From Deltaproteobacteria bacterium (lineage in GTDB: Bacteria; Bacillota; Desulfotomaculia; Desulfotomaculales; JAGUVT01), in contig JAGUVT010000131.1 in the NCBI GenBank assembly GCA_020062745.1, forward strand, positions 1 through 41,167: a DNA stretch of 41,167 bases. The letters are read 5' to 3'. A program made the translations under genes and the position numbers. Shown in pieces: positions 15,930 to 22,786 of this stretch; position 1 is the stretch's first letter, and each line of letters begins with the position of its first letter. A model generated the notes under the pieces. That model ran no database searches. It was not told where the DNA came from and worked only from the letters and a program-made list of their open reading frames with translations.

Positions 15930-18107
15930 TTAAACATCCACAATAACCCTAACATCTCCTTCTTTCCTCAAAAGCTGGCAGTAGGTTCTTCCCCTGCTGC
16001 GGGTAAATTCAACATCCACCTTGCCTCCTCCAACCCGCAAATTCTCTACCAGTAAACTGTTAAGCCAGGTGGGAAGCTGCGGCTTGCTGATCATCAACCC
16101 TTCAGGCGTTGAAGACAGCCCCAGAGATGACTGTAAAAAGAGAAACGTACTTCCTACTGCCCAGGCTTGAGGATCACATGCTATCGGGTAGCGTACCGGC
16201 CCGCCGATGGGGCGCCTGGTAAAACCACAAAAAAGCTCCGGCAGGCGATGGTAAGGAAAATATAATGAAGATTCATAAATGCCGCTGAAAAGTTGCTCTA
16301 AATGAGTAAGTAAATTATACTTCCGCAAGCCGCCGGCAATGATCGAATTGTCATGCGGCCATACTGAACCATTATGATAGCTCATTGGATTATATGCTTT
16401 TTCCCGCGTGCTCATCGTCCTGACCCCCCAGCCCGAGTACATATCAGCCTGGAAAAGGCGCCGGGTAACCTTTAACGCCTTGTCGGCCGGCAATATACCG
16501 GTGAAAAGACAATGCCCCATGTTGGACACCACAGTTTTTACCGGACGCTTATCGCCGTTCAGGGCAAAAACCAGATAATCCTCGCCCGGTACCCAAAAGT
16601 CCCTTAAAAACTGCTCCTGAAGCCTGGCCGCCCGCTTTCTCAACTCTAAAGCCTTTTCCTTATCCCCCAGTGCCTCAAGAACCCCTGCCGCACCCTGCAA
16701 CGCCTTGTAACAGTACGCCTGCACCTCCACCAGCGCGATGGGGCCAGACGGAAGTTTACCATCGGAGTCTATTACTCCATTCCAGGAATCCTTCCAACCC
16801 TGGTTAACCAGGCCGCAAGGCGACTCACTGAGATACTCAATGTAACCGTCCCCATCCAGGTCACCATACTTACGGCACCACTTTAGACAGCCCAACAGTG
16901 CTCCCTTTAAATCTTCAATCAAGCTCCTGTCGCCTGTCCAGTTGTATACTTCAGCCAGTAAAATAACAAACAAAAGCGTACTGTCTACCGACCCGAAATA
17001 CGGATTATGAACGCTTTCCCCGCAGGCCGTCATCTCTCCATAACGCAATTCGTGCATAATTTTCCCCGGACGTTCTTCATTAAACTGATCTATCTTTTTC
17101 CCCTGGTAACAAGCAAGATAACGGAGGGATTTTTTAGCCAGATCCGGATTTAAAGCCAACGTCTGCCAGGAAGTGATCAAAGCATCCCGGCCGAAAGGAG
17201 CGGCAAACCATGGAATACCCGCTTCTACTACCGAACCTTCCGCACGGGTGGTATAAAGAGAGCGTAGATCAGAAACAGCCCGGTTTATAATTTGATTAAA
17301 AACTTGATTGTCCGAAATATAAGAGGTACACTTCTCTTTCCATTCCCTGTGGTTTTTAGACTGATCGATGGCTGCCGAAGAAAAACCAATCACCGGGCTT
17401 GCCGGATTGGAACGAGTCCTCTCACCAATATAAGGTGTTACCCTGAGTGACAGATAAACTTTTTTCTGGGGCGGCAGGTAAAGCTGAAAATTGACAACTG
17501 CTTTATTCTTTTCGACAATATTGATCTCGACCGGCGGCGGTTCAAAAACTATCTCCGTAAAACGCCTTACTCCATCCAGACCTTGATAAGAAAGAGTGAC
17601 AGTATCCTTATTTTTCTCTCCTTCGTGATAATAACCACGCCGGGGGCGGGTAGTGCCGCGCACCTCGAAAATATCCACAAAGTCAGCAGCCAAAGACATA
17701 CTGTAGCCCATTGTTACCGGGAACTCATTAAAGTTAATAAGACGCAGGCGCTGGTAAAAAGAACCTTTAACTACCCGCAAAAGCCTTAAGTGAATACTCT
17801 GAAGAGGAATATTCTCCCCTCCCGGAAGCACTATTTCCGGGTTGGTAAGCTCAATTTGCCCGAAGTGGCCGCGGCGGTTAGTTGAGGAAAGTAATACAAG
17901 CTTGTGTCCTGCCAGGGTGTTTTCAAAACAGCTTAAAAAACGGGTATCATAATAGTAAAAGCCGAGTCCTCCCAGGTTTCCATCCGGAATTTCTCCGTCC
18001 GGAAGAGTAGTTAAAAATAATTCACCTTCCTTTAAAGCTTCAAAGCAGGCCTGAAAATCCCGTGGTACAATGCGTAGATCAGTTATGCAGTAGTTTCCTG
18101 TCTCCAC
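15930..18107 (-). CDS. Glycogen-debranching-like enzyme (amylo-alpha-1,6-glucosidase family)
   Basis: A 725-residue protein of the archaeal/bacterial glycogen debranching family. The N-terminal third is the beta-rich domain (GGLGFYYYDTRFLSCFENTL near residue 48). The C-terminal part is the (alpha/alpha)6 GDE_C-type barrel with GIPWFAAPFGRDALITSWQT, DGDGYIEYL, NQGWKDSWNGVIDSDG, and MSYHNGSVWPHDNSIIAGG. It probably hydrolyses alpha-1,6 branches or related glucosides in the cytoplasm. The GTG start follows GGGAG by 7 bases and overlaps the preceding glycosyltransferase gene by 25 bases. Some relatives act on mannosylglycerate or glucosylglycerate; the neighbouring otsAB leave the exact substrate open. 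Confidence 0.9.
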   Translation of the reverse strand: METGNYCITDLRIVPRDFQACFEALKEGELFLTTLPDGEIPDGNLGGLGFYYYDTRFLSCFENTLAGHKLVLLSSTNRRGHFGQIELTNPEIVLPGGENIPLQSIHLRLLRVVKGSFYQRLRLINFNEFPVTMGYSMSLAADFVDIFEVRGTTRPRRGYYHEGEKNKDTVTLSYQGLDGVRRFTEIVFEPPPVEINIVEKNKAVVNFQLYLPPQKKVYLSLRVTPYIGERTRSNPASPVIGFSSAAIDQSKNHREWKEKCTSYISDNQVFNQIINRAVSDLRSLYTTRAEGSVVEAGIPWFAAPFGRDALITSWQTLALNPDLAKKSLRYLACYQGKKIDQFNEERPGKIMHELRYGEMTACGESVHNPYFGSVDSTLLFVILLAEVYNWTGDRSLIEDLKGALLGCLKWCRKYGDLDGDGYIEYLSESPCGLVNQGWKDSWNGVIDSDGKLPSGPIALVEVQAYCYKALQGAAGVLEALGDKEKALELRKRAARLQEQFLRDFWVPGEDYLVFALNGDKRPVKTVVSNMGHCLFTGILPADKALKVTRRLFQADMYSGWGVRTMSTREKAYNPMSYHNGSVWPHDNSIIAGGLRKYNLLTHLEQLFSGIYESSLYFPYHRLPELFCGFTRRPIGGPVRYPIACDPQAWAVGSTFLFLQSSLGLSSTPEGLMISKPQLPTWLNSLLVENLRVGGGKVDVEFTRSRGRTYCQLLRKEGDVRVIVDV

Positions 18108-19300
18108 TTAAGTACTCCCTTCTTTTCTTCTAACAGCGTATTATAGACAGCTACGGTATTCTTAGTCATAATTTCCTTAGAGAACTTCTCTAAAGCAATA
18201 CGGCGCCCCTGCTGCCCCATTTCCCGGTTCAAGACAGGATCGCGCAATAGCCTCACGCACTGTTCGGCAAGCGATACCGGATCTCCCTTGCTGACGACAA
18301 AACCGTTCACGCCATCGGTTATCACTTCCGGCATACCGCCGGACCTGCTTACAATAACCGGGCGGGCCGTAGCCATAGCCTCAAGCATTACCAGTCCGAA
18401 CGGCTCCTCAAAAACAGACGGGTACACACAAAAATCGGCTATCCGGTACATTTCAGGTATTTCCTCCCAGGAGAAAAACCTGATCAAAACGTTTTCCTGT
18501 AAACCCAGTCCGTTAATTAGATTTCTAATCCTTTCAACCTCACCCTGCTGACAACTGCCCCAATCAACAGTTTTTCCAACCCCGGCCAGCACCAGAATAA
18601 ACTCCGGAAACTCTTCTTTGATCAGCGCCGCTGCTTTTACCACTATATCTGAACCTTTAGCCAGGCTCATCCGGGCCGGATGGAAAATAATTTTCCGGCC
18701 GCGCAAACGCGGATATTTCTTTAACAACAGCGCCCTCTCTCGATCAGAAGGGGGGCTGAATTTCTCCAGGTCGATGCCGTGATGTACTACTGTAACTCGA
18801 TCACCGTTATACCCGGAGCAAACCAATTCTTTTTTTATAAAATGGCTTACCGCAATAACCGTATCCCACTGCCCGGCCAGAGGCAACATCGACTGCCAGA
18901 GCCTGTCCGACCAGACGTTATGAGCGGTCAAGATGAGAGGAACACCAACCCACCTGGCAATTCCCCCTAACACCTGGGCATGAACGGCACTAAAATAATG
19001 CATATTATGGGCATGAATTAAATCGGGCCTGGCCTGGTATAAAAACTCATGAATTTCCCTTCGTATCTGTGCGGCCTTTTCCTCTATATTTTTATTGGAG
19101 AGAGCATTCAAGTCCATCAGCGGCGTTCTTTTAACCAGCATTCCATCATGCCGGGATTCCTCCCGTCGGCCGCCTACCGAACCGGTCAAAAGGGATACCT
19201 CCGCCCCTCCTTTAGCCAATTCTGGCCCCAGCATGGCCAGGTGAGTCTCCACACCACCGATAATTGGCGGGAAAGCCCAGTGCAAAACAGCTATTTTCAA
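18083..19300 (-). CDS. GT4-family glycosyltransferase, first gene of the trehalose/glucan operon
   Basis: A 405-residue GT-B retaining glycosyltransferase. The N-terminus (VLHWAFPPIIGGVETHLAML) has the glycine-rich acceptor loop. The C-terminal half has HPARMSLAKGSDIVVKAA and the EX7E catalytic motif EEPFGLVMLEAMA followed by SGGMPEVI. The start is TTG, 8 bases after GGGAGGT. It opens an operon with the debranching-like enzyme and otsAB and sits behind a consensus promoter and structured leader. It probably transfers glucose in glucan or solute synthesis; the donor and acceptor are not shown by the sequence. Confidence 0.92.
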   Translation of the reverse strand: MKIAVLHWAFPPIIGGVETHLAMLGPELAKGGAEVSLLTGSVGGRREESRHDGMLVKRTPLMDLNALSNKNIEEKAAQIRREIHEFLYQARPDLIHAHNMHYFSAVHAQVLGGIARWVGVPLILTAHNVWSDRLWQSMLPLAGQWDTVIAVSHFIKKELVCSGYNGDRVTVVHHGIDLEKFSPPSDRERALLLKKYPRLRGRKIIFHPARMSLAKGSDIVVKAAALIKEEFPEFILVLAGVGKTVDWGSCQQGEVERIRNLINGLGLQENVLIRFFSWEEIPEMYRIADFCVYPSVFEEPFGLVMLEAMATARPVIVSRSGGMPEVITDGVNGFVVSKGDPVSLAEQCVRLLRDPVLNREMGQQGRRIALEKFSKEIMTKNTVAVYNTLLEEKKGVLKWRQETTA

Positions 19301-19344
19301 GTCCGAGACCTCCCTCGGCAGGTTTTCGACAACACAGGCGCCAC

Positions 19345-19486
19345 CTGATTCTTTAAATAAAAAACTCCCCTTTAAAGGGGAGGTCCTTTATTTAAGCGCT
19401 AATTTTATAAATACCCCCACCCTTAGAGTTCCAACTCTAGATGGATATATACGCCATTTAGCACTCACCTGGGCTAACCGCTAGCA
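19345..19486 (-). promoter_or_regulatory. Structured 5' leader of unassigned class with attenuator hairpins
   Basis: Read on the minus strand from the predicted start near 19480: gcta/tagc (19473-19485) competes with ttagc/gctaa (19458-19477). Then come atgg/ccat (19441-19457), a perfect 7-base stem tagagtt/aactcta (19424-19439), the G-rich segment agggtggggg, and finally a terminator at 19365-19382. The order of small alternative stems followed by a terminator is that of a riboswitch or attenuator. I tested it by eye against T-box, M-box, TPP, FMN, SAM-I, purine, ydaO and GEMM consensus elements and found no match. Confidence 0.55.
19355..19382 (-). terminator. Intrinsic terminator within the leader
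   Basis: On the minus strand the stem ctcccc/ggggag (with ttt-aaa between) is followed by gttttttattt. It lies downstream of the promoter and upstream of the first gene of the operon, so it must be bypassed for expression. Confidence 0.85.
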
Positions 19487-19515
19487 ATTATATTGTAAAA
19501 ATATGCAAATGTCAA
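19487..19515 (-). promoter_or_regulatory. Consensus sigma-A promoter of the trehalose/glucan operon
   Basis: Minus strand TTGACA (19510-19515) and TATAAT (19487-19492) are both perfect, with 17 bases between them. The best promoter in the window; it places transcription start near 19480. Confidence 0.92.
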
Positions 19516-19599
19516 GTCTCAGATTAAAGCATCTGCGACGTTTTAACAACTCCTTAACAAAAAGACTATTTCTTGAACATGTTTCTCATAACTATTGTC

Positions 19600-20181
19600 T
19601 CATTTAACTGCTCTTAACTTTTGTTTTTGTTCATTGAGCGTACTTTCATACTGGGCATTAAGCCGGCCCACCATTTTCAACCACCCTTCCCGGTAACCGG
19701 GGTGCTTCTCGGGATTGATTTTAACCTTCCTGCCCGCTCTTTTTTCCAAAGCTTTTTGCGCGGCGCCCATCCTGGCGGCAAAACTATTTTTATAGTTGGT
19801 CAAGGCCTGAGCCAGGGCCTGCCGGTAATATTCAAAAAGGTGTTCCAACTGGCTTGAAATCTCCCCCAGGGCATGCTTATCCTGTTTTAAAAGAAATATT
19901 CCTTCCAGTGCCCTTTTATTGTTCTGGCTAATTGTCTCATCAGATGGAAGCATGATATTTTGCAAAAAAGTTTCTTGGGCTCCTTCCATAAGGTACGGTC
20001 TGAACTGTTCCTGGTATTTTGCCAGCCCGGCGGCAAAGTCAAAGTTTTTTTCAGATAGAAAGGCGGCAGCCAGGGCTTTCCCCTTCGGTAGATATTCAAG
20101 ACGGTCAATTTCGGCAGGTGAGACTTCCTTTTGCTGGTATCTCTCCATTGCTTTCTCATAAGCTGTCTTGATTTTTTCCAT
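19600..20181 (-). CDS. Charged coiled-coil protein of unknown function
   Basis: A 193-residue soluble protein that I cannot assign with confidence; its start (MEKIKTAYEKAMERYQQKEV) resembles DUF6657-type proteins. It is helical and charged throughout, with long heptad-like stretches (HALGEISSQLEHLFEYYRQA; AQKALEKRAGRKVK) and no signal peptide or membrane helix. The ATG at 20181 follows GGGAG by about 8 bases; a GTG nine bases earlier is possible. It lies 22 bases downstream of the ABC permease and is probably in that operon. Confidence 0.75.
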   Translation of the reverse strand: MEKIKTAYEKAMERYQQKEVSPAEIDRLEYLPKGKALAAAFLSEKNFDFAAGLAKYQEQFRPYLMEGAQETFLQNIMLPSDETISQNNKRALEGIFLLKQDKHALGEISSQLEHLFEYYRQALAQALTNYKNSFAARMGAAQKALEKRAGRKVKINPEKHPGYREGWLKMVGRLNAQYESTLNEQKQKLRAVK

Positions 20182-20203
20182 TGCTCTCACTCCCTCGTGT
20201 GAC

Positions 20204-20980
20204 CTATTTAATAGTTAGACGACGCAATAAAAACAAGGGCGCCGGCAGTAAAATGACGGTGGCCGCCAAAAGCCAGATGAAATCTCCCGCCAGCAGCCAC
20301 ACGGCATCTCCGGCAGCCAGTCCGCGGGTTAATTTGACTACATGATATAAAGGGCTGAACCATGCAACCTGCTGCATCAGCGCCGGCATTCCGGTTAAAG
20401 GGAAAAATACGCCGGAAAACAAGAACAAAGGGGTAATGATTAGCGAAAAAAAATAGTTGAAACTATTGATGTTCGGCACCAAACCCGTCCAGGTCATGGC
20501 TAAAACCGCAAAGAACAGGCCGGACAAAGCCAGTACAACCGGTATCAGCAGCACCCAGGGGGAAGAAACCAGTTTTAAGCCAAACACCACCAGCAGAATG
20601 GTGGAGCCATACAACAGAGACTTGAAGGTTCCAAAAAGCACCTCCCCCATTATTACATCGTCAATACTGGCCGGAGTGGCGATAATGGCATGAAAAGTTT
20701 TTTGAAAGTCCATCCGGATAAAGGTTCCGTAAGTACACTCATAAGAAGTGGCAAACATGGCCGAAGAAGCAATCAGGCCCGGAGCCAGATAACCAAGATA
20801 AGGCATTCCCTCAATCGGCTGAACATAAGCTCCGAGACCCAGCCCAAGCGCCGACAGATATAAAAGCGGCTCGATAAAATTAAGGGACATGCTTACTTTC
20901 CAGGTCTTTCGATAAACAGCCAGGTGACGCTGGAGCACCTTCCAGACCAGGGGGGAAATATCCGGCCACAGTTTTCCCAT
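20204..20980 (-). CDS. ABC-2 type exporter permease, NodJ-like
   Basis: A 258-residue membrane protein with six hydrophobic segments. The N-terminal pattern (VWKVLQRHLAVYRKTWKVSM then FIEPLLYLSALGLGLG) is that of the NodJ/DrrB branch of ABC-2 permeases. The segment FSGVFFPLTGMPALMQQVAW is the usual ABC-2 signature before the last helix. It forms an exporter with the ATPase encoded just upstream; the substrate could be a lipid, glycan or drug. Its first 101 bases lie inside the end of the ATPase gene in another frame. The conserved residues begin there, so the overlap appears genuine. Confidence 0.9.
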   Translation of the reverse strand: MGKLWPDISPLVWKVLQRHLAVYRKTWKVSMSLNFIEPLLYLSALGLGLGAYVQPIEGMPYLGYLAPGLIASSAMFATSYECTYGTFIRMDFQKTFHAIIATPASIDDVIMGEVLFGTFKSLLYGSTILLVVFGLKLVSSPWVLLIPVVLALSGLFFAVLAMTWTGLVPNINSFNYFFSLIITPLFLFSGVFFPLTGMPALMQQVAWFSPLYHVVKLTRGLAAGDAVWLLAGDFIWLLAATVILLPAPLFLLRRLTIK

Positions 20981-21902
20981 CAGCAGTCAACCCCCTTCCG
21001 GTAAGCTTTAAAAACACGTCTTCCAGAGTGGCATAACGCAATAAACGGTGGGTAAACCGGCCGGGGAAATGCTGCAGCGCCTGCAGTACCGCCTGTCCGC
21101 CGGCGGAATATAAATAAAGCGTATCACCGATTATCAGATGACCGCAAATCATCCCGGAAACATGGTCCAGCACCACGCCGGCCGGTTCATTGCCCAGCCC
21201 GATCTCCAGCACTTCTTTGCCAACATGCTTTAAAACCAGTTCCTGAGGCTTTCCTTCTTCCAGAATCCTGCCCTCATCCATAATTACCAGCCGGTCGCAC
21301 CATTGAGCGGCTTCATCCATGTAATGAGTGGTCAATAAAATAGTAACCCCCTGTTCTTTCAGGTGGCGCAGGCGCTGCCAGACCAGGTGACGGGCTTGCG
21401 GGTCCAGGCCGGTGGTAGGTTCATCCAAAATCAGGATGTTCGGCGAATTGATCAGCGCTCTGGCAATGGTCAGACGCCGTTTCATCCCGCCGGAAAGGGT
21501 CTCCACCCGCTCCCGTTCGTACCCGGACAAATCAAAAAATTCCAGCAGTTCGCCGGCCCTGTTTAACGCAGAAGAGCGGGTAATCCCAAAAAAGCCGGCA
21601 TAAACGAGCAGGTTCTCAAGCACGCCCAGATCCGGGTCCAGATTGTTTTCTTGAGGCACCACGCCCAGTTGCCTTTTAATGGCCCGGGAATGAGTGCGGA
21701 CATCCATGCCCAGTACCGACAGCCGCCCCGCGGTCGGCAAAAAGAAGCAATGGATCATTTTGACCGTCGAAGTTTTACCGGCGCCGTTCGGTCCCAACAA
21801 ACCAAAACACTCCTGCTGCCGGACCGTAAAATTAATCGCATCAACTGCCGTTTTACCATTATATTTTTTAACCAGGCCCGCCGCTTCAATGATATATTCC
21901 AT
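20880..21902 (-). CDS. ABC-2 exporter ATPase, NodI/DrrA-like
   Basis: A 340-residue ATPase with Walker A GLLGPNGAGKTSTVKMI, Q-loop VVPQENNLDPDL, signature LSGGMKRRLT, Walker B ILILDEPTTGLDP and switch LLTTHYMDEAAQ. The C-terminal DrrA-type domain ends around EDVFLKLTGRGLT. About 30 further residues extend across the start of the permease gene and look like a non-conserved tail. It has no ribosome site: a -10 TAAAAT sits 7 bases before the ATG, so the mRNA is probably leaderless. Confidence 0.92.
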   Translation of the reverse strand: MEYIIEAAGLVKKYNGKTAVDAINFTVRQQECFGLLGPNGAGKTSTVKMIHCFFLPTAGRLSVLGMDVRTHSRAIKRQLGVVPQENNLDPDLGVLENLLVYAGFFGITRSSALNRAGELLEFFDLSGYERERVETLSGGMKRRLTIARALINSPNILILDEPTTGLDPQARHLVWQRLRHLKEQGVTILLTTHYMDEAAQWCDRLVIMDEGRILEEGKPQELVLKHVGKEVLEIGLGNEPAGVVLDHVSGMICGHLIIGDTLYLYSAGGQAVLQALQHFPGRFTHRLLRYATLEDVFLKLTGRGLTADGKTVAGYFPPGLEGAPASPGCLSKDLESKHVP

Positions 21903-21909
21903 ATTGTTT

Positions 21910-21938
21910 ATTTTAGATTATCCGGATACTTTGAACAA
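21910..21938 (-). promoter_or_regulatory. Promoter of the ABC exporter operon (probably leaderless)
   Basis: Minus strand TTGTTC (21933-21938) and TAAAAT (21910-21915), 17 bases apart. The start point should fall at or within a base or two of the ATG at 21902. Its -35 overlaps that of the divergent promoter at 21931-21958. Confidence 0.55.
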
Positions 21939-21958
21939 GACCAAAACTCAATTATAAT
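21931..21958 (+). promoter_or_regulatory. Promoter of the small lipoprotein gene
   Basis: TTGAAC (21931-21936) and a perfect TATAAT (21953-21958) are 16 bases apart. It is divergent from the ABC operon promoter and shares its -35 region. Confidence 0.65.
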
Positions 21959-21988
21959 GATAAATAAAAAAGAACGGAGAAGAACAAC

Positions 21989-22240
21989 ATGAAGAGAAAA
22001 GTATTTTTGCTTCTAATGATTCTAATTATTTCTTTCTCAACCGGCTGCAATACCCTGAAGCCGCCCGGGAAAACCGGGTCCCCCCGGCCGGAAGCGCCGA
22101 AGCGGTTCGTAGTCATCCAGGAAGAAGGGGAAACAAAAAACATCGGCGGGTTAACATTGCTCAAAGATAACGAAACCGGCAAAGAGTACCTGGTGGTCAC
22201 CGGCTTGAACGGCGCTCCGACCATAATTAGCCTGCCTTAA
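21989..22240 (+). CDS. Small exported lipoprotein
   Basis: An 83-residue protein with a type II signal peptide: KRKVFLLLMILIISFSTGC, with the Cys at residue 20 as lipid anchor. The mature part has a Pro/Gly-rich linker (KPPGKTGSPRPEAP) and a short beta-like domain (RFVVIQEEGETKNIGGLTLL). I recognise no family. GGAG precedes the ATG by about 10 bases and a clear promoter lies upstream. It is convergent with the UPF0316 gene, whose stop is 5 bases away. Confidence 0.78.
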   Translation: MKRKVFLLLMILIISFSTGCNTLKPPGKTGSPRPEAPKRFVVIQEEGETKNIGGLTLLKDNETGKEYLVVTGLNGAPTIISLP

Positions 22241-22245
22241 AAGGT

Positions 22246-22785
22246 CTATTTTCCTTTTCTTTCAGGGAAGATGCCGCCGTGGATATTCCGCGTTTCGGAA
22301 ATATTGAAGAAAGTATCGGGCTCGACGCACCTTAACAAATCCACGGCCCGCTGTAAATCTTTTCTTTTAATGGCCACGAACAGAATATCCCTCTTGCCGT
22401 ACCGGCCCTCCCCGGCCACGGCGGTAACCCCGAATCCCGCCTGTTTCAGGGTGGCGACAAGCCGGTCAACCACGTCGGGCGCGGGGAAGATTTGCATTGA
22501 AAGATGGCCGAAAGCCAGTTTCTCTTCGATCAGGCTGCCGATATAATTGCCTGTAGCGAAACCGCCGGCATAGGCCACAATTTTGCCCGGGTCGGTAAGA
22601 CCGCCGCTGATCGCCTTGTTTAAGGCCACGATAAAAATACTTATTTCGATAAAGCCGATTACGGTTGATAAAAGGCGCCGGTTGCGCATTAAAAACAAAA
22701 GCCGGATCACGTCCAGGGACATATCAATCACCCGGGCAAAGAAAATAAACAGGTAGCCGAAAAGCAGTTCCTCCCATCCCGGCAT
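22246..22785 (-). CDS. UPF0316 membrane protein with DUF2179 domain
   Basis: A 179-residue protein. The first about 85 residues hold three membrane helices (LLFGYLFIFFARVIDMSLDV; GFIEISIFIVALNKAI; GKIVAYAGGFATGNYIGSLI). The rest is the cytoplasmic DUF2179 fold (VVDRLVATLKQAGFGVTAV; RYGKRDILFVAIKRKDL), as in UPF0316 proteins. DUF2179 is related to ligand-binding domains but its ligand is not established here. Its ATG begins one base after the hydA stop (TAA-A-ATG), so it is translationally coupled to the hydrogenase operon. Confidence 0.9.
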   Translation of the reverse strand: MPGWEELLFGYLFIFFARVIDMSLDVIRLLFLMRNRRLLSTVIGFIEISIFIVALNKAISGGLTDPGKIVAYAGGFATGNYIGSLIEEKLAFGHLSMQIFPAPDVVDRLVATLKQAGFGVTAVAGEGRYGKRDILFVAIKRKDLQRAVDLLRCVEPDTFFNISETRNIHGGIFPERKGK

Positions 22786-22786
22786 T

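Noticed and set aside
19410-19420. AGGGTGGGGG in the leader as a T-box core
   Set aside because: The T-box AGGGTGGNACCGCG motif is not completed, no specifier stem was seen, and the genes are not amino-acid related.
19440-19480. Resemblance of the leader to an M-box (GTTAG..GGTGAG)
   Set aside because: The later conserved M-box segments are absent and no magnesium transporter follows.
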